Assembly (NCBI RefSeq): GCF_032884065.1
Contig: NW_027063679.1
Coordinates: 359,958-423,957 of the forward strand
Reading direction: 5' to 3'
Source of the DNA: Artemia franciscana
Lineage: Eukaryota; Arthropoda; Branchiopoda; Anostraca; Artemiidae
DNA: 64,000 nucleotides
Below, piece after piece: positions 10,895 through 22,453 of the stretch. The notes beneath the pieces are model-generated. The model was not told the origin of the DNA, made no database searches, and saw only the letters and a program-made list of their open reading frames with translations. A program made the translations under genes and the position numbers. Positions within the stretch are counted from its first letter, which is position 1. Every line of letters starts with the position of its first letter.

Positions 10895-12074
10895 CTGAAA
10901 CAGAACTCAGAATTAATCTTGCATGCTTATCAATTTCTAGATTTTTGTATTCGATATCTTTGAAATTTCTGCGATTCCTAGAATTTTCCCTGCTATTCCA
11001 TACTTGTACTTTTTGTATTATACAGTTTCTATATTTGCAGCTCTGCAATATATCTAAATTTTTAATGCACTGCACTTACGTTTTCGTTATTTTTAACGGT
11101 ACTAAGAGAGCAAAAACGCACAGTGTAGAGTTGATTAAACAGACAGAAGAAGAGAAAAACGAGGTTGTTACAACCAAACCAATAAAGGTTAAAACCCAAA
11201 CTTTTTTGGGAAGAAAAACATATTGGCTGTAAAAAAAAGACAAACGTTAGTAAAGGTGTTATACTGTGTGCCTGTATCTCCACTATACAGCATCCATATG
11301 CCGGAGGTTAAAAAGCCAGTTCATGCAGGATTTATTTACAAAAGCCTTGACCTGCCATTCCCAAAGTATCCTGAAGATATATTCAATGCAAGCCAGACTG
11401 TCGCTGATGTAGAAGAAAATTTTACACGTAGAGTACCCGATGACTGTATTGAGATTTAATAATGAGAAGAGCGAGCTTGTTCCAATTGACAAACCACGCT
11501 ATCAGGCCTCACCAGATAGCTTTCGTCTACATGGCCATTTAGTACTATTATCATAAAACATCAATTACTTAGAAATTCCTATAAGGAGCAATTAAAGGCC
11601 CAATGGCTTTTGTTAGAAACTGTAGATTCAAAGCTCTTTAAGACATGTGATATGCTTGTCCTGTGTAATACTCGATACCAAAGAAACATAAACCAAAGAT
11701 GTACTATGTATTTACTGTGCTTCATTTGCTTGCTTTGTAGTCTTTTTGGAATGTAATCACTATCTTTGATAAGATGATGTTACAACCACTCTTTTTCTAA
11801 TACGCCACGTTTTTGCTTGAACTGCCTCTGTGTGCTAGAAACTAGTACCCCAGCTTTTCTGTATGGGATCACAAGTCTGATCAGAGCCATCATGGACCGA
11901 AAGTCGTGATATAAATGATTCGTGGATTCGACTAATACCTTGTTTAGTGTCTTTCTGTAATTTGTTGCCTAAAGATATTTTTCTTTTTGCAGTTGTATGA
12001 ATATGTTTAGTTTATGTGTAAATGAATTAATGATAGATTATTTACAAACAAAATTTCATAAAATTAAATTGCCA

Positions 12075-12235
12075 AATTTGTCGTTTTTTGTCAGGTACAA
12101 TATAAAAACACATCATGGTACAATTATGTCGGTACTTCATATTTTTTGTCAGGTACATCACAAACATATAAAATTATAAAAACATTGTCCTTTTTTGTCA
12201 GGTACATTATAAAAACATATAACGATGTTCTCAAC
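12075..12235. repeat. Short tandem repeat in intron
   Basis: Three copies of a unit reading ttttttgtcaggtacat followed by ataaaaacatat recur with a spacing of about 50-65 bp. No coding or regulatory role is visible. Confidence 0.6.
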
Positions 12236-14169
12236 TGGCCTGTCATTTAAAAACACAAACAAATTGACACATTATAAGATAAGAGGACAATTTTCAATTA
12301 TTTAAGATTTCAATGTAACGCTGGCATATTCTTCAGTTCATTGATAGGATTTAGAACCGAATTTTTTTTTGCTTTTGATCAAGGTAAACGGGGCTTTGGT
12401 GAGCAATAAGGGACTGGGAGTAGATATTGAAAACGTGGATTATTTAAATAAGTCAAGACGCAGATTATTCCCGAAATTACTGCAATGAGTAACACATCTG
12501 GCTGCCAAAGTTAGGAAGTGGAATTCCTTTGAGGTGCAGAATGTAAAGCACTTTGCGCCAGCCGTGTCTGTGTTTTGTTTATATGTATTTTGTGTTTTGT
12601 TTGTGTTCTTCTCAGTTCTTTTTTTTTATTCGTGTTTTTACCGTTTACGTATTTTTAATAATAAATATTTTAATGCAAAAAACAAAATGTGAACAGACTT
12701 GTTTTAATATTCTTAAGACAGCCTTTTGTGCAGGGAGAATTTGGCTAGTATAAAGAATAGGTGCCTGAATCTAACTGAAATGAAGTCAGCTAAAGCTGCC
12801 CCTAGCTCATAATTGCAGGTTTGAAAGCTCAAGCTTGTCTATTGAAAAAGAAAATATTATACTGAATGTTTCTTTTTGCTTTTTCAGTTATGTACCCCAT
12901 CGCTGATTGTTATTATAATAAAATTATACCTGTAACTTCAGTCAAGAGACAATGTTTCGGGAATTCTGTTTATAATAAAAAATCAAGACAAAAAAAAAAA
13001 CCAAAAAAAAAACGCACACACTCGTCAAATTTCTCCTCTACATATTTCATGAAGTGCAACCTGTTCAATGAAAGAACTTACAATATAAGGAAGAAAAGAG
13101 AGAAGAAGTAAATGGAACAACAGACAAAGAAAAGACACCTAAAAAGCAAAAGACCAAGGAAATTGAAAAAATAAAAAAGAATAAATGGCAAAAAATGTTT
13201 TATCAGAAAAAATTCCCAAATAAACACCCTCTGACCCCCTCTCATCAAAAAAAAAGGTCCATCCTGTGTACACCAAGGCCAAGTTTAAAGTAGACTCCAG
13301 CTGATCCACCATAACTAACGTACTATTGACAGGGAGGGGGTCAAATGCTTGCTCTCTTACTAACTAGAACGAAGGTGTTATCACTTTTTAATTTTTTTTT
13401 ATCTTGTATTTCAAATTTATTTCATTTTTTTAAAATAATTCTACAATTTTTTTAAAACAAAAAGTATTTTAGAAGTAGGGCTGGCAGTTTTTTCTGCTTA
13501 ATAATACAAACGAAAAGAAAAATCTTCCATTCGGACAAAGAAAGAAAAAATTTATCTTTTGAAAAAAAAACAACTTAATGTTCTGCAATGGTGAGATTTT
13601 CTCCATTGATGTTAAAACAAAAGTATTAAGTCCACAGTAAACAAAGCTGATGAACGGAGGAGTATTTGGTTATGGTCCAAGACAATACTGTAAACACTTT
13701 GCAGTAGCAGCTAAATATGATCTTTTGCAAATCTGAACTTGTTAACTGTTTTTAACAAGAGTTATAAATAAACATTTCCACTGTTGCATGGCAACACCTT
13801 TGTCCTGTTTTTTCAATAGGCTTTTCAATGCCTATTTTCTTTCTGTACTTGTCACTCAGTCTTCTGCTTGATAAAGAATGAATTATCTTGTTAAGAAGAG
13901 CCATGGGCTCAACTCTCACTAATGACAGACTTCCTATAGACTTTTATATTCATTGTTCGTTTGTTCATTGTTCGTTGTTCATTGATCGTTGAAAATCTCA
14001 AAAATTTGCTATTGAGTTGTATGATTAGCACTGCCAGTGTTATTAATAATTCATTCATTCATACTAAAAAAACAAGAAGTCTAGTTTGGTTGTAATGCAA
14101 CCCCTCGTTGTTATTGCAGAACGCTCGTCTTGATTTATGAACAGTCTAGATAATGAAAATGGTTTATTA

Positions 14170-14315
14170 AATGCTTTTTTGTGAGGTAAAAATGTATTTA
14201 TATTTCTAATGTATTTGTTTTTCTGGTGTATTTATTTTTCTAGTGTATTTGTTTTTCTGTTGGATTTATTTTTCTAGTGTATTCATTTTTTTATTTGTTC
14301 ATCACTCCATTTTAA
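14170..14315. repeat. Minisatellite of gtatttgtttttctagt units
   Basis: A unit of about 18-20 bp (gtatttNtttttctagt and close variants) is repeated at least six times in the BTB intron. Confidence 0.7.
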
Positions 14316-14889
14316 CGCCTTTTTTTTATTGGATATAAAATAAATCATTCATTCAACACTAGAGCCTCTAAAAAGGTAAATTCTCTTGTTGGTTCTTACT
14401 AAAAACTGATTTTTAAAAGAACTACCTATTACCATTTTTCAGAGATAAGTAAAGAATTATATTAAAAACTTAAATTTCATAAAACCAGAAGGGGGAGGGC
14501 GACTTTGGTTTAAATTGTAGCGGTTGATCACGTCTGCCACTACCGTCTCAAGCATTTCATGTAAAGTCTTATAATGTCTTTATCCCTGCAGATTTTGCTT
14601 TCTTTTAGTGATTTTTTCATTCTTTTGGTGTCTAAACTTTCGTTTTATAGATAAGAAATCTAGAAGCAAGAAAGTAGTAATTAGTTTTTTAATAATTATG
14701 TAAACTCCGAAAGCTTGTGACGTTTAGGAATCAATTTCTAATAATTAGGATTTCCATTCAGCAATCTATTTTCTGCTTATAGTTACAGTGGTGGTGCTCT
14801 AGAGCTTACTTTTGTTAAGTCTCTACCTCCCCCCCTCAAAGGATGGTAGAAAAGGAAGGAGATCTAAAGTATAAAAGAAGAAGAAGAAA

Positions 14890-15990
14890 CATAAGAGAAG
14901 ACTGAGTTTTGGCCCGGAATTAAATTAAAAAGAAAATCAACTGAAAGTAAGGATCAACGTTAAAACTAAAAACGAGCAGAAAATATTACGTCTATGAGGG
15001 AGTTCGCCCCCTCGTCAAAACCTCTCTCTTTAGGCTAAAGTTAGAATTTTGTTCCAATTCTTTAAGAATTACACTTGGGTCACAAAGGCTGTTTAATTAG
15101 AATAAATAGCTCCATTGAAAGTGCTAAAAAACCTGGAGCGTAAAGAGCAAGGTTAAGTTGAAGCTTTAAGTTGAAAAACTGTTTTTTTTTAATTTATTTC
15201 TGGTCGCTTTTTAAACAATGCTGGGAAATCCGGCACCCTCTTCAAGAAAAATTCTCTCCCCCCATGAAAAATTTCTCCTTAAAAAATCTTCCCTCGCAAC
15301 CCCTTCCCCCTAACGCTCCCCACCAGAAAAAAGATTCTTCCCGAAAACGTCTGTATACTTCTCAATTACCAATACTATATGTAAACAATGGGCAAAGTTC
15401 ATAACTTACAGCTCTTCCTCAGAGGACTGTGGAAGATTAAGTCATCCTGACAAAAACGGTTACTAGATTTTTTGCCTATGCTGAACAAAATGGCTATCTC
15501 AAAATTTTGATTGGGTGATTTAGGGAAAAAATGAGCGTGGGAGGGGGCCTAGTTGCCATAAATTTTTTGGCACATTAGAACTTTTAATTTCCATTCAAAT
15601 GAGCACCCTCACGATATTGTAAGGCCACTGGGTCAATACATTCATCACTGAAAATATACCCTCCCCCCCCCAAAAAAAACAACAACAAATAAACACGCAT
15701 GCTTGATCTTTTTTCTGGCATAAAATACAACATTCTAAATTTTTGCAGATAGGAGCTTGGAACCTCTACAGAGGAATTCTCTGATACGCTGAATCTGATG
15801 GTGTGATTTTTTTCATTAAGATTCTATGACTTTTAGGGGGTCTCCCCTTTTTTTCGAAAATAATGCAAATTTTCTCAGGCTTGTAACTTTTGATGGGAAA
15901 GACTAAACTTGATGAAACTTATATATTTGAAATTAGCACAAGAATATGATCCTTTTGATTATCTAATGGTGCCAAAATTCGTTTTTTAAA
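14890..15990 (+). repeat. NC1 non-coding repeat, near-full copy
   Basis: Blocks appear in the family order: ctgaaagtaaggat...aaaacgagcagaaa, a CCCCCTCGTCAAAACC segment, gtctgtatacttctcaattacc, gaacaaaatggctatctcaaaattttgat, gagcgtgggagggggcctag, aaacacgcatgcttgatc, gcagataggagcttgg, and gatacgctgaatctgatgg. No conserved ORF crosses these blocks, so it looks like a non-autonomous element. Its 3' end lies about 100 bp from BTB exon 1. Confidence 0.75.
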
Positions 15991-16090
15991 ATTTTAGTTG
16001 AATTTCAGCTTGACATCTTTCAGATTTCAGCAGATTTTTCATATGCTTTTTCAATACGTGTAGATACATAGTGCAAATATATACACTTAC

Positions 16091-16261
16091 GTAGAAATAT
16101 GCACTACAAGCAGCCAGAACGACTTTATGAACTCGAATACTTTTGCCTTCAGCTACTAATGTCACATCAACAAATGTTTCATTTACCAACAGTTCCTCAA
16201 AGATTGATATTAATGTCCTATGATGCATGTCCCATTTCAAACAAAATTCCTGACTGTTCAT
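16091..16261 (-). CDS. BTB/POZ transcription-regulator gene, first coding exon
   Basis: The exon encodes 57 residues starting at the only plausible Met: MNSQEFCLKW..., then LISIFEELLVNETFVDVTLV, AEGKSIRVHKVVLAACSAYF. This is the canonical BTB N-terminus of arthropod BTB factors (QFCLRWNNHQ..., then FVDVTLACEGKSLKAHK... in the family). The conserved Asp in FVDVTL and the HKVVLAACS helix are present. A perfect donor, gtaagt, follows codon 57 in phase 0, matching the phase of the exon at 10894. A possible acceptor (polypyrimidine then atag or ctag) lies 10-17 bases before the ATG, so a 5' non-coding exon is likely further right. Family members need additional DNA-binding exons that are not seen in this window. 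Confidence 0.92.
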
Positions 16262-16477
16262 GTCTCGTCTCTAGATACTATAAAAAAAAAACCGTTTAGA
16301 AAAAAAACTTTAACTTAAATTACAAAACATACAAACATACAAAAAAAGAAAATACCTTCCTATATCAAATTAGAAAATCAGCAACCTCATGCAAGATGCT
16401 GACTTTGTCTTATCAAATAGCCATAGGATAGGTCATTAAAATAAACATTTGCCAAGGATACTGATTTTGTAACAGGC

Positions 16478-16915
16478 TATGCTACATGAGATCATTTTTT
16501 CTTGATTTGAAAATTTTAAACAGCCATTTGAAGATAACATCTGTTCAGTCGAACATAGCAATTTATTTTAAACTGATTATGTAGAGTTAATTGACTGCTT
16601 ATATTTAATCCTTGAAGATATGCTGGCTGATACAGCTGAAGATAAGCTACATAAAATCATTTTTTTTATTTGAAAATTTCAAGCAGTCATTTGAAGATGA
16701 CATCTGTTCAGTCCAACATGGAATTTTATTTTAAATTGGTTATATAGAGTTAAATGACTGCTTTTATATAATCCTTGAAAATATGCTGGCTGACACAGCT
16801 GAAGATAAGCTACATAAAATCAATTTTTCTTGATTTGAAAATTTTAAGCAGCCATTTGAAGTTAGCCATTTTTCTGCCCAACATATTTCAAATTGGTCAT
16901 GCAGAGTCGAAAAGA
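16478..16915 (+). repeat. ~162-bp tandem repeat, three copies
   Basis: Units begin near 16478 (partial), 16617 and 16780. Shared blocks are gatatgctggctgatacagctgaagataagctacataaaatcat, atttgaagatgacatctgttcagtc, and ggttatatagagttaa-tgactgctt-tata-aatccttgaa. The third unit is interrupted near 16900, where LINE-derived coding begins, and another unit resumes at 18.4 kb. Confidence 0.78.
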
Positions 16916-17607
16916 AGGAAAATACCTAGTATGTCCAGACTCCTTATCTTACCTAGAGTACCTCAAAGTAGCCCACGAGCAAGCCCCAACAATGGCAAGG
17001 GATATTGTCCAAAATATAAGAATGATTGAGGAGACAGGAAGCTGTGTCTCGTTGATGTGGATCCCAGCCCATGTAGGCGTAACAGGAAATGAAAGAGCAG
17101 GCCAAATGGCTAAGGATGCTACTAAGAAAGAAACAATGGAAAATCCACCTTTACCTCATATCCAAACCGCAATAAAGATAGCTAAGAAGCTAAAAGAAGC
17201 TGAACTGGAGGAATTCAGGAAAAGATCACTGAACATTTACCTAGAAATCATCGAATACAGATACATTAATCATGAAATGAAGCATCCAGAAAAAAAAGTT
17301 GCAGACATAATGCATTCAGAATGAGGACAGGGCATGCAAAGACGAAAAAAAAATGCTGAAAAGATAGAATATGACAGACTCATCTGACTGCAATGTCTGT
17401 GGAGTGGAGGCAAATTTACAACATATAATTATGGAATGCAAAAAGTATGAGAATGCTAGGTCACGACCAAAGGAACAAGTAGAAAAGAGTGGTATTCAGT
17501 TCAGAATAAAAGAACTGATAGGAAAGGTTGCAAAGAATAAACAAAGAGAGACAGTTAAGTATTTAGGACAATATGTAAAGGATACTGGCCTAATTGATGT
17601 TTTGTAA
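16893..17607 (+). pseudogene. LINE 3' end: RNase H and C-terminal zinc-finger region
   Basis: The frame at 16893-17324 contains SLMWIPAHVGVTGNERAG, the C-terminal His/Asp block of retrotransposon RNase HI, followed by KDATKK and a helical tail. After a frameshift near 17320, FRMRTGHAKT, then CNVCGVEANLQHIIMECKKYENAR (a Cx2C...HxxxxC finger), reads to a stop at 17607. This order, RNase H then RTGHA then CCHC finger, is the C-terminus of I/LOA/R1-superfamily LINE proteins. The 5' truncation falls inside the 162-bp repeat array. This family is distinct from the RNase H-lacking LINEs elsewhere in the window. Confidence 0.85.
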
Positions 17608-18404
17608 AATAATGAATAGTGTAGTATATGTGGGTGTATGGCAATGCATGAATTGTATTGTAAAAACTGTCCGATTCTTCCTCCCCTGTTAAATAATTGC
17701 AAATTAAAATTGTAAATATAAAACTGTGTAATTAAGAATGATTTATTGGATTTTGTATTATTTTATTTTTTTATGGTTGAATAGTCAAAATATATATAAT
17801 CTAGTTTACTTTTTATTTGCTGGGGGGTATATATTTAAGTTTTATTTTCATTTTTTGTTGGTATTGGATTTACCACTTATTTTTATATATGTTTGTTAAT
17901 GAAAGCAATCTGTCAGTCTGTTGAATTAAATTATATTTCAAATTTGGTATTTTTTTTTGTTATATATATGATGAAAGTGCATTGATTGTTGTTTTTTTAA
18001 ATTTATTTTTTGGTAATTTTTGACGCCACTACAATGAGGGATTTCCTAAGGACGGTAGGACATCCCTCTTTATGTAGGAAGTGCAATGATTTTATTAGTT
18101 GTAACATTTTTGGCTTTGTACACTTTCTGAATTTTTGACTATTTTAAATATTGTATTTATAATTGGAATAGTTGATATTTTATGATTTTTGACAGGGTAT
18201 TAGACTAATTGTTAGTTTGTGTGTAGTAGATTAATCAGTACGACAAAGCATGATTGTGAAGATATTTTTTTTTTTTTTGGTTTTTCTAGGTTGATGATAA
18301 AACAGATAAAAGATCCTGGAGCATAAAGAAGAAATTCTGGAAGCTCCATTCAATTACACCAACAACAAACATGCAGGGTCAAACGACAACTGTTACAAAA
18401 GTGT
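17608..18404. other. Probable 3' UTR of the LINE fragment and flank
   Basis: T-rich, non-coding. It contains a TACAATGAGGGATTTCCTAAGGACGG block and T runs near 18265, then spliced-looking AT-rich DNA. No gene seen. Confidence 0.4.
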
Positions 18405-18538
18405 TAAAGATATGCTGGCTCATAGTAATACAGGCTGATACAGCTGAAGATAAACTACTAAAATGATTATTTTTATTAGAAAATTTTAAACAACCATTTG
18501 AAGATAGCATTTTTTCTGCCACACATAACAACATATTT
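18405..18538 (+). repeat. Isolated copy of the ~162-bp repeat
   Basis: The blocks gatatgctggct, ggctgatacagctgaagataaactac and catttgaagatagcattttttctgcc match the third unit of the array at 16.8-16.9 kb. The array is therefore split by about 1.5 kb containing the LINE 3' end, consistent with LINE insertion into the array. Confidence 0.7.
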
Positions 18539-18539
18539 T

Positions 18540-19311
18540 CTTTATTTACCTATTTATTTGTTCCCCTCAAAATCGAGGAGTATGTAAAATACACAAATAA
18601 AACTGCAAAAGAAAAACCAAATACTTCAACAAACGAAACAAAGCATTGATTTAATATAGGCTTAATAGCAAAACAAAATAAAATATGTAAGAAAAAAACA
18701 ACAACAAAATATCAACCATTAGTTGAAGTCTGGAAAAAATGAGAAAAGGTTGTACATAAAGAGTGAAATTTTCAGACCTATGATAAAAATCATCCCTCTT
18801 AGTTCTAGCTAATGCCAATGGTTCCTTAATTTTAAATCCTAAAACTAATTAAGTGTTACTAAACCAAAGTGGAAAACCATTTAAAATATATAATATTTAA
18901 TATAGCAAACATGAATTGAAGACAAATCACAGATTTTAAAGTCCCGAAAAAGAAGGACAGGATAGAGAACATAAGGGAGGGCAGCTGCATTAAAAAGAGA
19001 ACCTAATATATAATGACAATAGATACCGTTTAATAAAAGAATACGTTTAACAGAAGCAAATGTGAATTTGCAGTTAATTCTGTGTGCTGTTTTGGACATA
19101 TAATCAGCAACACTGGAAAACAACTTGACCCCCAAAAAGTATGAGCTGTTACTGAAATGTCATCACCCTCAACCAAAGAATAATTACAAACTCCGCTCGG
19201 AATGGTAAACTTCCTTTCAAGATATATACCCAATCTTGCTACAAAAATCACCCTTTGAGAGCTACTAAAAGATGAAATATTCGTTTGGGAGCAACACCAA
19301 TAAACAAACAT
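18540..19311 (-). pseudogene. LINE RT thumb/C-terminal fragment
   Basis: Two overlapping shifted frames give KFTFASVKRILLLNGIYCHY, then SLFNAAALPYVLYPVLLF, and upstream VEGDDISVTAHTFWGS. They align with ITVSSHVVYLGFHIGRN and MYNAVALPHILYIALFW of the RT at 3.7-5.1 kb. The 3' tail reads aaataaataggtaaataaag, directly against the 162-bp repeat unit. It is a heavily decayed, strongly 5'-truncated member of the R1/Jockey-like family. Confidence 0.6.
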
Positions 19312-19590
19312 GAAAGTAATTGAACAGACTCTATCATATTAAATCTTGCATACTTTAATGAAACCAGTGATATAATCTATTCTGAAGTTGACACCTCTAA
19401 ACATGGACCATGGGAAGAATCTCATTGGAGGGAAATACATTTGGGTAGGCTTTGAGGACTCTAAACAAATCAGAACAATATTATTAACAGCTCGAGAACG
19501 AATTGTTTGCAATTATGCTTGGAATGAAACATTTTCACCATTATATCTATGGCTAGAGGATAGATATAATCACCTATCACCGTTTACTTG
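19312..19590. other. No clear feature
   Basis: Open frame 19388-19591 is translatable but has no firm motif. It may be a diverged upstream part of the gypsy RNase H domain, since the recognisable RNase H end starts right after it. Confidence 0.35.
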
Positions 19591-20985
19591 AAAATATTCT
19601 AACAAAGCATCTACACAAAGCACCTCCAAGAATCCAACGCTTGATGATATACATTCAGCCATACGATCTAAGAATCCATTGTAGACCGGGCAAAGACATT
19701 CCCATTGCCAATATCCCATCAAGACTGCACCTACCAGATATGAGTCAAAAACTATATGAAGATATGGAAGTATATATCCACACTCAACTATTCAAACCAT
19801 CTCAGCAGCACCAGAAAGACTACAACAAATCAAATATGAAACCTTAATAGGTCCTACTCTCCAACAGCTAAAAGCAACCATCTCTGAAGGATGGGCATTA
19901 GAAAGGAAACAATGTCATACATCAATCTTACCATTTTGGAATGTTAGAAGGGAACTTTCGACCAAGGAAAACATTATTTTCGAAAATGAACGAATTATTA
20001 TCCCTGAGAAACTTAAGCAAGACACCCTGCATAAATTCCATTTGTCCCACTTCATTGTATATAAAACTAAGCAAAGAGCAAGAATGATCATTTTTTGGCC
20101 TGGAATGAATAAAGACATAGAAAAATTGATACAGAACTGCAAAGTTTGCATACAAACAATGAATCCCAATAAAAAAGAACCAATGATTAGCTCAGAAATC
20201 CCATCATTACCTTTGGATCACATAGTAGGTACTAACCACCTTAATCACAAGCTTAATCAGTACTAACCACCGACGATGGTCCTCAATTCAGTGCTTCTGA
20301 ATTAAAAAAAAAATTACCGAAAAGTGGGCAATCCAGGACAAAACCTCTAGCCTATGTTATCCCAAATCCAATGGACTTGTTGAAAAATGTGTGCAAACCT
20401 GCAAATGGACTATGGCAAACACAAAACTTGGAAAACAAGACATTTACATTGGAATACAGAAATACTCCCATTGATGGCTTCACAGCAACTGCAGAATTAT
20501 TGATGAACCAGCAATGACGGTCGATAATCCTTGTAACCTCAAATCAGTTACAAAAGAAAATCATCAATCATACAGATTTTGAACAAAAACGAGTAATTGA
20601 ACAAGACCGACTATCTTATTACGGTCGTACAACTAAACCCCTACCTCAATTCAAAATAGGTACTGAAGTAACCATTCAAAAGACTCCTGATGCTAGATGA
20701 ACTAATGGGAGAGTTGTTGATTTTAGCCACTCGCCTAGATCATATCTTGTGAAGAATGAAGACGGTTCAATTATCCAACGTAATAGAATCAATCTCCCAA
20801 AACGTGTGGAAAATTCCTACCAATCAAATACAGACAAGCTAAGTGACTATTTGGATAATACAACTACAGATGACTGTGCTGCATATGATAAACATGAAAA
20901 AAGGCGTCCCAACAGCTTCCATCCCCAACATAGCAAATATCAGAACTCGCTAGGGACAACTAGTCATCAAACCCCAAAGAATTGA
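19591..20985 (+). pseudogene. Degenerate Ty3/gypsy pol: RNase H end and integrase
   Basis: In shifting frames the sequence reads APPRIQRLMIYIQPYDLRIH, then CRPGKDIPIANIPSRLHLP (the RNase H C-terminal signature of gypsy). Next come LHKFHLSHFIVYKTKQRARM, FWPGMNKDIEKLIQNCKVCI (integrase HHCC zinc domain), then TTDDGPQFSASEF (integrase core with the D of TDxGPQF) and a tail with YLVKNEDGSIIQRNRINLPK, typical of the integrase C-terminus. Several stops and at least three frameshifts make it inactive. No flanking LTR pair was recognised. Confidence 0.85.
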
Positions 20986-21689
20986 TTTGTAAAACCAAAA
21001 CAGATCAATAAATTCTGCAAAAGAAAAAAGATGTTGCAGTTGTGCTATGTAGTATTTTATTTAGTCACTAGATGTGCTTATGTTTATATCGTAATTGCTT
21101 ATTCCTTGCTTGTCCATGCACTATTATTGTTTGATTATGCTTGCTTGTTTAGTAGGTGCTTGGGTCTAAATAAATTGATAATCTGAACATGTTGCTTCCA
21201 ATTTCTGCAGAGCTTAATTGTATATATTTTCAGTTATTACATTGCTTAAAATAAGGTGCCACAGAAACTTTTTGAGTGGCCTGGTGAAAGAAATGCCGTT
21301 TTGGGTGCCAAATCAGTTTCTTGGACATGCTTACAATGAATCTAAATTAGCTTTTTGTTTTAACAAAATTGTAGAAAATGATTTTCCAGTTGGAGTTTCT
21401 TCATCACAATAATATTTTTTAATGGCTGCCTCGTCTGAGGTTGATGTGAATAGAACTGAAACTTTAGAGAGCTCTATGTCTAACAAAAAGAATTAATGAA
21501 GCTCTCCAAAAAGATTGACCTTAACTTTTTGTGTGGAAAACCCATTTTGGCTACCTTTCAAATGCTTTTAATGACCATAAACAACTTTTGCATGTTGATT
21601 AAATTTTGAATAGTACTTTCAGTTTTCATAATTTTATATTGTTTGATTTTTTATCGGATGCGTGTCATTAATTTATAACCACAATCTAT
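20986..21689. other. No gene recognised
   Basis: AT-rich sequence following the gypsy tail. The frame at 21218-21412 shows no known motif. A remaining LTR could lie here but no TG...CA-bounded repeat pair was found. Confidence 0.4.
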
Positions 21690-22453
21690 TAAAAATGAGA
21701 GTAGGGATCCCCTCAAATCATGTCAAATAGACTCCCACTTCTTTTCTTCGTCTCTGTTTGATTTTTTTAATCTTATCCTCAAGTCTGATAATGTTCCTTC
21801 ATCTTTTAATGTTGATGTGGTAACTTATATACCAAAGATCAAGTAAAATACATGTCCAATTTTGTGATTCTTATAGACCAATAACCACGGCAAGGTTGGC
21901 AAGGTTTTTTAGTTGTGTATAAAGGTTCTTTTGAAACATTTGGATGTTGGCCTTAATCAAACAGGCTTCAAAAAGGAATGGGCTATGACCATGGCCACTC
22001 AACATCTGTTACAATTATTAATGAGTCTAGGTCTTCTGACTCCCCACTTAATACACTTTAAACAGATATAAAAGGGGCGTTTGACAATACTCCGCATTTA
22101 CCCACTTTTTCAGCTCTAATAATTGGTGGGATTCCCCTTTCTGTGGTTAGAGGTCTTGGATCTTGGTATTAAAGATAAAAATAAGAATTTGTGCTTCTGA
22201 TTCTTTTTCTAATCCAAATTTTGGTGGTCATGGAGTTGGACAAGGTGGAACTTTATCCATTTGTATTTTTATTATAGGTTTGATGGAGCGTCTTTATTCA
22301 CAATCTACAACCTTTATCTCTTGGGGGCAAGATGTGTCTTTTATTGCATATGCTAATGATATTGTTATATTGAGTCATTTTAGAGCTAGTTTAATTAAAA
22401 TTTGTATACCCTTTCCAGTAAGCTTAGAGATAGAACCCTTTCTATCAGTGTAA
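21690..22453 (+). pseudogene. Non-LTR RT fragment with mutated catalytic motif
   Basis: Broken frames give FFNLILKSDNVPSSFNVDVVTYIPKIK, then a NRPITT-like step, then TDIKGAFDNTPH (palm motif A). The open frame 22163-22453 reads GVGQGGTLSICIFIIGLMER, then FIAYANDIVILSHFRASL. The catalytic YADD box is YAND here, so one of the two metal-binding Asp residues is Asn. It is followed directly by the 285-bp repeat array, and its 3' half is duplicated 1.55 kb downstream. Confidence 0.78.

Larger units (their letters stand above)
10895..16090 (-). other. Large intron of the BTB gene
   Basis: The span runs from the donor gtaagt (minus strand, next to 16090) to the acceptor tttcag next to 10895, about 5.2 kb. 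It holds lysine-rich and A-rich low-complexity DNA (12.9-13.2 kb), short tandem repeats at 12.08-12.23 and 14.17-14.31 kb, and an NC1 copy at 14.9-16.0 kb. The open frames inside (for example 11223-11459 and 12866-13111) show no domain or conserved motif, and I do not call genes there. Confidence 0.7.

Noticed and set aside
12866..13111. Lysine-rich ORF in the BTB intron
   Set aside because: Produced by A-rich low-complexity DNA (AAAAAAAAACCAAAAAAAAAACG); no conserved feature.
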